A DNA stretch of 64,000 nt from Monomorium pharaonis (Eukaryota > Arthropoda > Insecta > Hymenoptera > Formicidae), in NCBI RefSeq assembly GCF_013373865.1, contig NC_050472.1, positions 13,594,413 through 13,658,412 of the forward strand, in the 5' to 3' direction. A program made the translations under genes and the position numbers. Each line of letters starts with the position of its first letter. The stretch's first letter is position 1. Under the pieces are notes generated by a model. It searched no databases and was not told the DNA's origin. It was given only the letters and a program-made list of their open reading frames with translations. Of the stretch, positions 31,751-43,441 are shown in pieces.

Positions 31751-33559
31751 ATAGATGTACTTTGCTGTTTTATCATCGTGATTCTGAATCTCCTGTTTCA
31801 AACAAATCATTATGTTGGTGATATTCCAAGTCATCTGCGATTTACGATAACTCAATAAATAATTTGGCAGATGTTTCGTTTTCCGATGCATTAGTAACTA
31901 CGGCGATCCTTTTTCTTGTCGGCCCAAGCACGAAATCTTTTACGTCTAATGAATGACGCAGATAGAGCAATAGCACTGATAACATATAGGGATATATACA
32001 TATTTGCGCTTTCCGAACGCAGCCCTAGTCGACTTTTCGTCAACTTCTAGAAGTTGACTATTTAGAAGTCGACATTTAGTCAACTTTCTGTCAAATGTGC
32101 TCTTAAGGTGCCGTCACATGCGGCGTAACTTGCGTAAGATGTGTAAGCGTAACTTGCGCCAAATTCGTCTCAGCCAATCAAATTATTTCCGTTACAATAC
32201 TTAAATTCGCTAGTTATTTATGCATTTTACTATTGTCAATACGCCAAATTGCGCATCAAATTCAATTTTTCGCGTAATGCATGAGTAGGTAGTTACGTGT
32301 TTGTAGACGGTAACAAACGGTGTTTTTTAGTGAAACAATTAAAAAAGATGGATTAAGTTTGGATAAGATAACAAATTCTTTCAATGCTCATTTTTATAAT
32401 CTTTAAAATTTTTCAAAATAATTTATTTCATAAATAATTAAATGTTTACATTACAAAATTTGTATAGTACTACACATTTGTATAGTATGATAAAATTAAT
32501 TAAGGTTATGTTTAATAATTGTGATATTATTTTGTCATTTAATATTTGGACTAATTTTAGCAATTGTTATGGCTTGTTGTATATTCTTACTTACATATTT
32601 CCTTTTTTTACAGCACAAGTGTGGATACTGCTTTTCCGTTTCAACACAAATTTTATTGATCATGAATGCTTCAAATACAATATTGAAGATGTAGATTACA
32701 TCAACGTTGATGAAAACTATGTCGTGACAATATGTATGATTGCTATATGGCTCTAAATAATATTATTTTGTTTTACTTCATAAATTAAATAATATTTTTT
32801 AACAGTGAAAAAGGACTCAACGTTTATCAACAAAAAATAAAATTTAGATGTGTTACTGATTGAAGCTGTTAGAAGCAAACGTGGGCTTTATGACTGCCGT
32901 GTTCCCGCTTCAGAGAGAACTGTGTTGCAGAAAAATACATTATGGGTTGAACCCAGCTAGCCAGGCCTGTTAAAACCAAATATCGTGAAAGCTTTACAGC
33001 AAAGATTGTTTCAATTTCGACAACAATTTTATGACAAGTAATTGTCTGTTACTTTGTCTTCTAAAAGTTTCGAGCAGATTTACCGCAAAAGTTTTCATCA
33101 CACGATGCTGCAAATAATAAAAAAAGACTTGTACATAAATATTATGTAGAAAAATTACAAGATTTGCTCCAACACGACAAAATGCAAAATTTAAGCAAAT
33201 AACAGAGCATAACCTTGCTACACGACATGACAATAAATTTATGGCAGGAACAAGAAATCTTTTTAAACACAAAATAACGGCAAATTAGCAGCAAGAACAA
33301 AATAAAACTTGCCAAGCACACTTTTGCAACAAAATTGCGACAAGGTGTATCCGTAACAGCTTAGTTTTTGCTTGGCAAGGCTTGTCGCAAATAGTATGAC
33401 GCACATTTTATGTAAATAACAGGGTTGCATTATCCGGTTTTAAACTTTATTTCTAGGTGACTTTACTATCTATCTCGAGATGGCGCATTTCTCGTGAAAA
33501 AGATTTACCTACTGAATTAATAAAAAAAGCTCGTCGAGAACAGAGAACCAAGTACGATT
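31751..33559. other. Gene-free region
   Basis: It contains GTCGACTTTTCGTCAAC motifs at 32028-32085 that echo those at 25128-25300, and a possible transposon end at about 32108 (GGTGCCGTCACATGCGG). Short open frames at 32442-32756 and 32994-33272 have no recognisable content. At 33457-33559 a plus-strand stretch (LPTELIKKARREQRTKYDWE) looks coding-like but is cut by element G. Confidence 0.4.
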
Positions 33560-34420
33560 GGGAAACGTCCGAAATGGCCACGTTCGAAATGGCCACGCGT
33601 AAATTTGTCCACGTTCGAAATAGCCACGTTCGAAAGGGAGCGTTCTGTTTGCCCACGTCAATATTGGCTACGGTCCCGATTGGCTACGTCAATATTGGCC
33701 ACGTCAATAATGGCCACGCGTCATTCTTGGCCACGTCATTATTGGCCACGCGTCAATATTGGCCACGTCAATATTGGACACGTGTAGTTATTGGCCAAGT
33801 CATTATTGGCCACGCGTTAATATTGACCACGTCAATATTGGCCACGCGTGATATTGCCCACGTCAATATTGGCCACGCGTGATATTGCCCACGTCAATAA
33901 TGGCCACGTCAGTATTGACCACGTCATTGCCCACGCGTCAATATTGGCCGCGTCAATATTGCCCACGCGTCAATATTGCCCACGCGTTATTATTGCCCAC
34001 GCGTCACTATTGGTCACGTCATTACTGTATATGGGTTTGCGACTAGGACAGAGTAGGGGGTACGGAAGGGGGGCCGAAGGCCCCCCTTGCACCCTCCCCC
34101 CCTGTGTGTGTGTGTGTGTGTGCGCGTGCGCGTGCGCAAAGCATTGTCTGCACCACATGGGTTTGCAACTTTCCACGCAAACAAGAAAAAATCATTCCAA
34201 ACATGGTCGTTTCGAACGTGGTCGTTCCGAACGTGACCGTTTCAAACGTGGCCGTTTCGAACCTGGTCGTTCCGAAGGCGGCCATTTCAGACGTAGCCGT
34301 TTCGGACGTGGTCGTTTCGAACGTGGCCGTTCCGGACGTGGGCAAATTGAACTCCGTGCAATATTTCCCGTGGCCGTTCCGAACGTGACCGTTTTAAACG
34401 TGGCCATTTCGGACGTTCCT
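33560..34420. mobile_element. Compound foldback-like element G
   Basis: The outer ends are GGGAAACGTCCGAAATGG and, inward from the right, AGGAACGTCCGAAATGG. Outer monomers are CACGTTCGAAATGGC. At 33636 a second terminus (GGGAGCGTTCTGTTTGCCC) starts an arm of B-type monomers (CCACGTCAATATTGG) that runs to the centre at about 34025-34190. The centre has the usual hairpin, (GT)n, and GCAAAGCATT. The right side returns to the outer monomer type. So the left half is B-type inside an outer G-type element, and the inner right arm is missing. No clear target duplication is seen. Confidence 0.7.
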
Positions 34421-34727
34421 TGTTTTGATTATACCCGTTTCTACCAACTTGGGGTTAATTACGGTTTAGTAAAACTTCGGTTGAAATTAACTTTTAATAT
34501 TGATTGGTTTCTACGATTGAACTATCTGGAACGTTTAACTAAACTTAGCATATTTGATGTAACTCAGGAAGCACTAGGATGTAGAACGTTGATTGGTCCA
34601 ATAATTGTTCTAATGGAACTGCGATTACTGTGATATATATATTATTAAAGAAGCGTATAATTATTATAAATGTATTATTATTATAATAAATATGAATGAA
34701 GGAAAATTAAGTGTGCAACGGAAACGT

Positions 34728-35475
34728 CCCTTACGCAAAAAACACTCTAATTTTGAGAGTTTACAATCGATTTTGGGAGTTTACTCCCAAATTTAAGTGT
34801 ATACGCTCAAATCTTGCGTATTTACACTAAAGATTGAGTGTTTATACTCGAACAGTGTATACACTCAATGATTCAGTGTTCATACCAAAGTTTGGATTTA
34901 AATACTGAATATTTGAAAGTATGCTCTCAGCATTTGAATATGACATTCAATAAATGAGTGTATACTTCCAACATAAAGTGTGAACACTGAAACGTTAGGG
35001 ATGTACACTCAATATTTATCGGTTGAACGTATACACTTAATATTGAGTGTGCACTCTCAAATATTGGATTAGAAAATGTTAAATAAAAACAAAAGCAAGA
35101 AAAGCAAGTTCAACCGAGATTAAAATTAATCTGCATTGGTAGAAATAGACATAAAATAAATATCTAAAATAAATATTCAACTAGAGTGTTCAACTGGCTT
35201 TGAGTATTAATCTGAGTATTACTTTCAACTTGGATGTTTGCCATTTAATTGAGTGTTAATTTTAGTGTTATTTTTAAATTTAGCACTAACATTAAAATTA
35301 AGACTCAATTAGATGGCGAACATTCAAGTTGAGAGTAATAACAGTCTAAAAGTAAATTAAAAAGCGAACACTTAAGTTGAGTGTTTACACTGAATTGGGT
35401 GTTTACTCCTTGTCCCAAATTATACTCAACTTGAGTATTTTTTAACTGTTATTTTTAGTGTTTTTTCCGTAAGGA
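34728..35475. mobile_element. Element M2
   Basis: It starts CCCTTACGCAAAAAACACTC and ends with the inverse of TCCTTACGGAAAAAACACTA; GT flanks both sides (34726-34727, 35476-35477). It matches M1 in inverse orientation. It interrupts exon 1 of the Myb/SANT gene. Confidence 0.8.
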
Positions 35476-35758
35476 GTGCTCAAAATTTTTCCGAAAAGGA
35501 AAAATTAATTTTAACAGAAATAGTATTAAAATATAAAAATATTGTAGAAAATAAAAGAACTGACAGAATAACTTTAAAAGATAAAGAAGAGTATTGGAAG
35601 ATAATAGAAAATATTTACAATAGTACATCTTTTTCAACTAAATTTAGAAATGTAGAAGTTCTGGAAAGTTGTTGGGAAAATCTAAAAAAAAGACACAAAA
35701 ATTTTTTGCTGAAGGAAGGATAAAATTATATAAAACTGGTAAATAAAATGTTGCTTAA

Positions 35759-37035
35759 CCCTCTGACTGCATACTATCAAAAAGTTACGTTTACTTCACA
35801 CATGGGTGTACAACACCCGGGAAACTTTGACGATTTGTATTTCGGGCAAAAATCAACGAATTTCAATCCATTTTTTTTTAATCCTAAGGAAAATTTTTCA
35901 GAATTGTGATAAAATAGGTAAGAAAGTCGTATGTATAAACTGAAAAGAGATATATTCAATAGACAGACAATAAATCAAAAAATTTTGCATAAAAAATTGT
36001 TCTTTTTTTCAAATGCCTGCATTTTGTAGAAAAAAAAACTTCAAAATATGGTAATTGGAAAGCTGAAGAGTTATATTTTAAGAATCTATTATCAATTTTT
36101 TGATTTGTACCAAAAAGTATATTTTTTTAAAGATATGAATATTCACTATTTTTCGACGGTTAATACCGTAAAATTGAAATCATCGAAATATTTCTGAATA
36201 AAACGACAACAATTATTGTTTTCATTATTATTTATTGTTTATTTAACTCAAATATAAAGAAATAAAAGTTTAACTATCCACTCTTCCGTGTATTCACTTC
36301 TCTAGAAACATACACAGAAAATAAGGGAATATTTTTATTAAATCAAAAAGATTTACTTGAACGAAGATTTATTTCAAAATTTTATATAGTTTAACCAAGA
36401 AAATAATATTCTTGTTACTTAAGAATAATTTTCTTAAATGCAAAAGAAAAAATATCGGATAAAGGTACTAAATGTTTAAATCGAAGATTATAATTTTTTT
36501 AGACTAAAATTATCAAAACAATTATATTATATTTTTAAAATAATACTTATAATATTGAAATAAGATTATAATATTTTGAAATTCAAGATTTTCAAATTCT
36601 TCTAAGAAAATTATATATTGTTGCTTACATATAAAACAAAAATCACGTTAATTTAAATACATAAGTTTCAATTTGAGAGTAATTTTTTCCGTGTACAAAA
36701 ACTAATTTGTCACACGAAAATATACTTCACTAATGTTCTTTTACTTGGTTTATTTTAAAAAAAGTAATTTATAGTTAAATGCAATTACTTTTACTTACAT
36801 TTTAAATTTCCGTTCTGTACAATTTTGTAACGTTCGCTGCACACCCAGAGTCTAACTTCCATTCACGCTGCTGCAAGCACTAAGCGAGTAATGACCGGAT
36901 CAAGCACGCATAAGATAAAAGGGACACCTAACTTTTTTCTACCCCATGTTCTATCTCCCCACTACTGCTCGTTATAAAATGGCGCACGTTTGAAAATCGG
37001 CCTGGGTGTGGCTAACCCAGTGTGCAGTCAGAGGA
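35759..37035. mobile_element. Non-autonomous piggyBac-like element
   Basis: The ends are CCCTCTGACTGCATAC and, inward from the right, TCCTCTGACTGCACAC, flanked by TTAA (35755-35758, 37036-37039). TTAA duplications and CCC-starting ends are characteristic of piggyBac (established knowledge). The 1.28-kb interior has no transposase. It lies in an intron of the Myb/SANT gene. Confidence 0.8.
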
Positions 37036-38028
37036 TTAATATTTTGGTGTAAAACTATAGGAGGTATTAAATATCAAAATGATTATTTTATAATTTGTAG
37101 ACGTATATAATTTTTTATAAGTAATACTGTATAGTACTGTAATAGTAAGTTATGATTGTAAACCTAGGTGGAGGACCTTGTGAATCCCAATCAAATATAC
37201 TGATGGAACGTGTACGAGACATTATTAAACCTTCTGTTGAAAGCATCATATATACTTATGATAGTGATGCTATAGAAGGTAAAATATGTATATATGTATA
37301 AAATATATGCACAGTATAAAGCAATGTTACAATTCTTCATAATTTTGAAATTTATTAAAACAAAAATATCATTACTTTTACTAGTAAATAGTATATGTAA
37401 AAAAGCTGAGAATATGTTAAATTATATTCATGTATGTATATTATGTTGTATACCGAACAAAGTACAAATGTGTGTAAGAAAGCTACAAAGACAAATTCAT
37501 GTGAGACGTTATCAGGTACTACTGAAGTAGAGGAGTGGCTTGATGAGGACTACAATGGTCAAGATATTTCACAGGTAAGTATTAAAATATATTACAATGT
37601 GTGTATACTACATATATATTTTTCAAATGAATTAAAGACAAATTAATATGAATTTGTAGTACCTACAACAAAATGCTAGTGGTATAAGACAAGATTCCTT
37701 TGATAACTTAGATGCACATGAAATGACAAATTATAATGAAGAAAATGACATAATTGATAACGATAGTGTATCAGATGTTAATCAAAAGATAACCCGGTTG
37801 TAAGTTTAAACAAATTTTCATGTACATAGAAATGTAATGTATTATACTACTTTATTTTTATATACCTTTTTGTTGCAGTTTATAAATAATAAACAACACT
37901 CTCTTAAAAAGAGTAATACACAAAATATAAAAAAACAGAAATACAGAAAGCTAGATACAGAAAAGCAAGATGTACAGAACATATCCGCAGTACAAATATT
38001 GCCAAGGAGAACAGAAATATCAAAATGA

Positions 38029-39555
38029 CGTCAAAATGTTGTCACAATAAGTCAAATTTTAAATTATCAGAATGACGTCAAAGTACAAAAATTTTTGATG
38101 GTTTCGTGACGTTATTTTTATGTCACAATGATGTATTTTTGACGTTTCTTTGACTATTACAATTATTGAGTGTATCCAACTGCTTACTAGCAGCTAAGTA
38201 ATAATAAAATGTAGTTGGTTAGATTTAGAGATAAGAATCAATCACATTCGATTCCTACTTAGCTGCACAATGAATAATTGCGCTACTACTGGATACATCT
38301 GTTGAAACAAAAAATGACAAAAATAAGTTAATTTAGTTATTATAGTTGAAATTACCTGCTTGTGGCTACGGAATAGCTCACGAGCGATTCGCACGGGAGG
38401 GGAATAAAAAATAATTTTAATCGAGTGCAATATGTTGTGTAAGTAACGCAACAGAACTGTTTTATTTAGTGTTAAGGAGTGATTATTAGACGCGCGGTGC
38501 GTGGATATTACAAGTGATTTGATCGTGCAAAATAATACAATGTAGATGTGAAAGCGTGTTTTTATGTACAAGTATAAAAACGCGGATATATACAGGTGCG
38601 AAGGCGCGAGATCAGGTAACAGCGCAGTAAGCGTGTGGATTGGTGTTGTACGTGGCGCTAGCTACCGGGTACGAATTTCGTGTGTTTAAGAGCGGGCGCG
38701 GGTCCTGGGGCGGGGTGCGTAAGACGGACCGGTGGGGTATGTGTGACGGGCTGCGGGGCCCGCCTAGGATTCGGTTTTTGGGGATATTCAGCCGGCCGAT
38801 CGAGACGCTCGATGGGGGGCGAGATTCTCGTCCCCGTGACGGCTGGTCAGGACGTGGTAGCTCTCGTATAGTATACTAGGCGGCCAAGTACTCTTGGCGG
38901 GGATGAAGACACTTCACCCCGCGTGTCTAGTTACGATAGCGACTAGAAGTAGGAGGCGTTCAGCTGGTCGGTTGCCACGGTAATCAAGCTTGCTTGGCAC
39001 GATGGCTAGAGCGGCCGGGTAGAAGCAGGCTTAGGATGGCGGTGGCCGATTACCAAGAATACTTGGTCGAGGCAAAGACACTTTACCCCGGGAAATCGGT
39101 TTTTCGCCGAGTTAGAATTCTGTCGGAGGCCTGGTACGGATGGTATCGTGGTGGATGACAGAGTCGATTTCGTCGGGGTTGCCTTTGGCTATTATACCCG
39201 TGGAGGCGCGTACTCGGGTACGTTCGTCGCGTGTTCGACCGTGCCCGTTCTCCGCGCTTCCCCCTCTTACGAAAAAGGTAATCGCGTGCGCGGGGAGACG
39301 TCGTCGTTGCCACCGCTCGCCCGACCCTCGATCATGGCCGTTAATAATAAGTTTAAATGTGAGAGCTGGCGCTCCGCACCTTTTCGCCTCTTAGTTAGGG
39401 CGATCGGCAGTTCTCAACGCCGAGGGACGATGTGTTTCGGGGTGCATCGTCACATAGTTATAATTGTCCGATATATTTATTATGAATCATTACAATTAAA
39501 AGAAAATAAAATGATACTTTTTGTCGCCAGTGGTGTATGAAAATAAATTGATAAA
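38029..39555. other. Gene-free region with a GC-rich island
   Basis: 38040-38150 has scattered ATGACGTCAAA motifs. From about 38600 to 39440 base composition changes sharply to GC-rich, against strongly AT-rich surroundings. Within it, two imperfect copies of a block ending in AAGACACTTYACCCCG lie near 38905 and 39070. Open frames here are short, overlap on both strands and show no known domain. It may be the 5' region of a retrotransposon, a promoter CpG island, or transferred DNA. Confidence 0.4.
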
Positions 39556-40038
39556 TTTATTCAATCGACTGTCTGGCAATCCGTTTATTAATAACACAAC
39601 GTTTTGACCATTGATTTTGGTCCTCTTCAGGTGTACATAAGATGTTAAATTACGGCATAACAGTTTATAAAATTTCGGACCAGCGAAGATAAAACATGTT
39701 CTATAACAAATTGTTGCAATACATAAGCTTAATTAAATTTAATATTAAATAGTAAATTTTTAAAAAATGACACTACAATATACCCGGAACGGCGGAAATA
39801 TAAATAGTAAAAATAGTAAAAAAACTTATATGTCAAAATTCTTAAAGTGATGTTATGAACAATATGTAAATTACAATTACGCATAGTGTGTAGTAAATGT
39901 CGCAGAACTTACATGTTACGCAGAGAAACATGATAAATCACGTCAAATAAGTAACAGGTTGGTGAGACGAATAAATGTCAAACACAATATTTCAAACAAC
40001 AATAGATGTCAATGTATGTACATCTGTATCTACTAAAA

Positions 40039-40607
40039 CTAAGTCATTGTTATTATTTTATTGTACAGGGTGTTCAGATTTTCCGTGCCTTTCTGTAGGT
40101 TGATAGAATCTTTGTTCCTCTTTATGAAGAATATCTCAGTAATTTCCCTCTTTTTTCTATTATTTTCAATGTGTAATATTTGAGGGTTTTGCCAATTAAA
40201 ATCATGATTTTCTTTCATTCTATGTTTGCTGACCACTAAGTGTTCACTTTCATTCTTTCTTATATCGTTCTTATGTTCGTTTATCGATCTTATGTTCTTA
40301 TGTTCGTTCTTATGTTCGTTAACCGTGTTATTAGCTGCGTTTTGTTTGCCCAATGTAGGAATAGTTACAGTTATTACATTTTAAGTGGTAAACTATATTT
40401 GTTCTATTTAAGGTGTCCAACTTATCCTTGCCCCTTTTGATAATCCTCAAGCTTTTTAGGGACGGTGAAAAGCGTGCTAATTCCAATTCTTTTTAGATGT
40501 TGACCAATACCATTCGTAATACCCTTTATGTAAGGGAGAGTTAGAATTTTTCTATTATCTATCCTACTTTTTTCTTTAGTCAAACTATTGTTAAAAGATA
40601 GTGTCAT
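40039..40607 (-). pseudogene. Penelope GIY-YIG endonuclease region
   Basis: This region starts with LPYIKGITNGIGQHLKRIGI, the linker that follows Penelope RT. After frame changes it reads YHLKCNNCNYSYIGQTKR (a GIY-YIG-type motif with the Cys-x-x-Cys typical of Penelope) and ends with EHLVVSKHRMKENHDFNW and a helical tail. A stop follows IGQTKR, so it is a pseudogene. Known role: nicking of target DNA for priming. Confidence 0.75.
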
Positions 40608-41424
40608 ATATTCAGTTTTTTAATTCTTCGGTTAATAAATTTATTGATAACCTCGTCTGGAAAGCAATTATTTTTTAAAATGTTTTTTACTATAATAATA
40701 TTAGAAGCATGAAATCTTTTGTCAGACAATAAAATTGCTCGGTCAACTAAATTAATTATGGTATTGGTCTTGTATTTCATTGGATGTATTTCATTGGAAT
40801 AATAATTTATGTAGCGTCCAGAAAATTTAGGTTTTCTGTACCAATTTGTTAACAGCCTTTCATCCTCCCAAATGACCATAATATTCAAAAAAGGCAAAGT
40901 TCCGTTATTTTTACATTCATGTGCGAATTTCAATCTAGGACGATAATTATTAAAAATTGAAAGGACATTCTCTATCTCGTTATAAGGCAAAATGGTGATT
41001 ACGTCGTCAACATACCGATAAAACATTAGAATACTAAATTTTAATTTTTGCAAGCAACTGGTTTCAAGGTCGTCTAATATCATATCCGCTAAAATTGGAG
41101 ATAACGGCGACCCCATAGGGCTACCATACACCTGCTCATAAAACATACCGTCAAAACTAAAATAAAGCAGGTGGAGCTTAAAATCAAATCTACCGCATGT
41201 ATGAATTGTGGTAGTTGTAATTTCGTGTGTAACGATATCTTATGCCATCGTGTTCTCAGCGATTCGAAAACCAGTTCTTTTGGAATGTTAGTGAACAACG
41301 ATGTTACATCTAACAAAACTAGTCGATGCTGCTCTCCAATCTTAACATTGCTAATGTTGTTCACAAAGGACCAGCTGTTCCCAGATAACAAAATGTCTGC
41401 ACAGTGATTACACAGTGCTTGCAC
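40604..41424 (-). pseudogene. Penelope reverse transcriptase core
   Basis: It contains LLDVTSLFTNIP (the first catalytic Asp region), GSPMGSPLSPILAD, FYRYVDDV (catalytic YVDD) and NWYRKPKFSGRYINYYS, the characteristic Penelope tail of the RT. A frame change lies between the first part (41380 to about 41150) and the second (41146-40604). The N-terminal motif YGLPKIHKDGFPLR lies on the other side of element R at about 44985-44940. The catalytic residues are present, but the gene is split and frameshifted. Confidence 0.85.
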
Positions 41425-41597
41425 GCGTGCTTAATAATCGTCACGCGTGCGGACGGTAGGAGCCTCATGTGAGTGTTCTAACTGAGACTCATATCACTTG
41501 CATACATGCGGCACTCACGCGTGCGAGCAATATGAGCTTTGAGTGTTAAATAATAAAATAATAAAAATAATAAACATTTATCGAACGAGTGAGCGAA

Positions 41598-41615
41598 AGA
41601 GAGAGAGAGAGAGAG

Positions 41616-41648
<33 letters not shown>
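41598..41648. repeat. (GA)n-(GATA)n microsatellite
   Basis: A GA run (41598-41616) is followed by a GATA run (41617-41648). The GATA part directly abuts the 3' side of the minus-strand non-LTR fragment, so it is probably the retrotransposon's simple-repeat tail. Confidence 0.8.
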
Positions 41649-42684
41649 TATTTATTATGCCCAAGCATAAGCTAAAGGGCAAAGTATAAGTTACATGGAG
41701 TAAAGAAAAAATATCAAGAACAAAAGTTAGGTAAAACGCAGAATAATAAACGCTACATAAGAATGCAAGGTAGGTTAACTTAATCTAATCTAACCTAACT
41801 AAAACTAATATAAACTAAAACTAAAACTATATAACGCAAAGAAGGACGAGTCAAAGCAAGACTAAGAATCAAGAGTAAGCGAAAAATAGGAGAAAAAAAG
41901 TAAAATTAAGTACAAATAAGTTTAGAAATAAAAGTAAAAATAAAAATAAAATAGAAAATAAAAATGAAAATAAAAATAACAGAGAACAGGCGTGCTTCGA
42001 TGGTGCAGCAGAGATCATGCTAACTCCGATGCTAGAAGAAATGATCGCAGGAGAGTCTTGAAAGATGCAAGTGAGGGAGCGGAAACAATGTTGTCCGAAA
42101 GAGAATGCCAGAAATAAATCGCCGATAAATGAAAGGAATTACGATATGAAGTGGTTCTATGACTAGGAATATGAAAAATATGTGATGATGTCATTGTGCG
42201 ATTAGATCTTCTTAATGAAGGATCAAGAGGAATGAAGAGTTCACTGAGATATGAAGGGGACTGATGATTGAGAATGCGGTAAATTAGGCAACCAAGGAAG
42301 AACAGCCTCCTGTTTTCGACGGAAAGCCACTCAAGTCGACGTCTAAATGGTGTGATATGTTCATCTCGCCTCAAACTAAAGATGAATCTAATGCAACAAT
42401 TTACAAGTCTTTGCAACTTGATATTTAAATCGTTGCTAAGTCCATGATAGACCAAACAGCAATAGTCGATGTGAGGCAGTATCAGAGTGCTCACTAGTTT
42501 AATTCGAAGCTCAGTTGAGAGAGAGTTCCTGTTGAACTTTAACCTATTTAAGGCAAAATGAACATTTCTAGACACTCGTCTGACATGCTTACTCCATGAC
42601 ATGTTGGAGGAAAAAATTACACCCAGATTCTACACTTCACTAACAAAACTCAAAGGTGTAGAGTCGATAGTAATTGGAGGAAGA

Positions 42685-42690
<6 letters not shown>
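41649..42690 (-). pseudogene. Non-LTR retrotransposon fragment (RT C-terminal region and 3' UTR)
   Basis: On the minus strand a frame from about 42690 reads TPLSFVSEV, a stop, then NLGVIFSSNMSWSKHVRRV, LNRLKFN, LILPHIDYCCLVYHGL, and an end with FKTLLRSFLL (stop near 42015). This is the thumb and post-RT region of Jockey/I/CR1-type LINEs. The upstream part including the RT palm is absent, replaced by a (GA)n tract at 42688-42739. A 3' UTR of about 360 bp runs to the GATA tail. It is a 5'-truncated copy, as usual for LINEs. The clade is not decided. Confidence 0.75.

Positions 42691-42739
<49 letters not shown>
42688..42739. repeat. (GA)n microsatellite
   Basis: Uninterrupted GA repeats lie at the 5' truncation point of the LINE fragment. 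Confidence 0.9.
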
Positions 42740-42741
<2 letters not shown>

Positions 42742-43020
42742 GTAAAATTTAATCATTGTGTTATTTTGTCCTGAATATTCACCTAATGTAATATATTCTT
42801 ACAGACTTATTAGAAAATAAGAATAAGGTGAACGATATTTTAATCCAATGATATCTTTATCAAGACGAAACGGGAAATAGCTGAGTTAAAAATCAAATTA
42901 TTTTTCTATTACGTATTAAATTGAATTAAATTATATATTGAATATAATTACTTTGTGTTAAGAACGAAAAAGAAATACAAAATAAAGATAAATATAATAT
43001 TTATTTACAGGTACGTAACT

Positions 43021-43441
43021 AACAAGGGAACGGTCGGGGCTATCCCATACCGACTTTGATAGGCACTGGATATGTTGTAGAGCATCAAAAAAGTTCGGAA
43101 ACCCGTATTTTTTTATCGGCTTATCTCGAAGTATAGGGGTTGTTTTAACGCCTATAAAAAACGTTTTTTTTCATTTTTAACAAATATCTTCTAAAATATA
43201 AGGTATATGAAAAAATGTTTTATACAAAAGTTTTATAGTATTTTATACTCTTTGCAATGATGTATTCAATTCTTTAAAAAAATGTCAAATTTTCATTTTT
43301 GTTTTTTTCTAGGGGTTAAAACAACCCCTAAAACTTGAGATAAGCTGTTAAAAAATACGGGTTTTTTTCTTTTTTGATGCTCTACAACATATCCAAGGCC
43401 AACAAAATCGGTGAGGAACAGCCCCGACCGTTCTCTTATTG
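43021..43441. repeat. Palindromic element, ~420 bp
   Basis: The ends AACAAGGGAACGGTCGGGGC and the inverse of AATAAGAGAACGGTCGGGGC pair. Inner blocks GATGCTCTACAACATATCCA and AACCCCTA also pair. The edges resemble those of the repeat at 18845-19505. It is probably a MITE. Confidence 0.7.

Larger units (their letters stand above)
34692..38028 (+). pseudogene. Myb/SANT-like (zeste-type) DNA-binding protein gene, split by two elements
   Basis: The first codons (34692-34727, MNEGKLSVQRKR) are separated by element M2 from the rest of exon 1 (35478-35738). That part encodes FSEKEKLILTEIVLKYKN, an ENIYNS segment and SCWENLKKRHK: a trihelix Myb/SANT-like fold of the zeste type. Removing M2 with one GT keeps the frame. 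A donor after 35738 begins an intron that contains a piggyBac-like element. Later exons at 37168-37278 (GGPCESQSN...MERVRDIIKP), about 37440-37574 and 37660-37799 are acidic, and a Lys-rich piece lies at 37879-38028. Proteins of this type are common host or transposon-accessory DNA-binding factors in insects; which one cannot be told. Exon borders after exon 2 are uncertain. Confidence 0.6.

Noticed and set aside
25126..32108. One huge element bounded by CCTAAGAGCA and TGCTCTTAAGG
   Set aside because: Only about ten bases match and no target duplication is visible; recorded only as shared GTCGACTTT motif clusters.
32442..32756. 104-codon hydrophobic frame
   Set aside because: Composition reflects AT-rich DNA; no start context, splice pattern or family signal.
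38640..39540. Gly/Arg-rich frames in the GC-rich island
   Set aside because: GC-rich DNA has few stops; frames overlap on both strands and show no domain.
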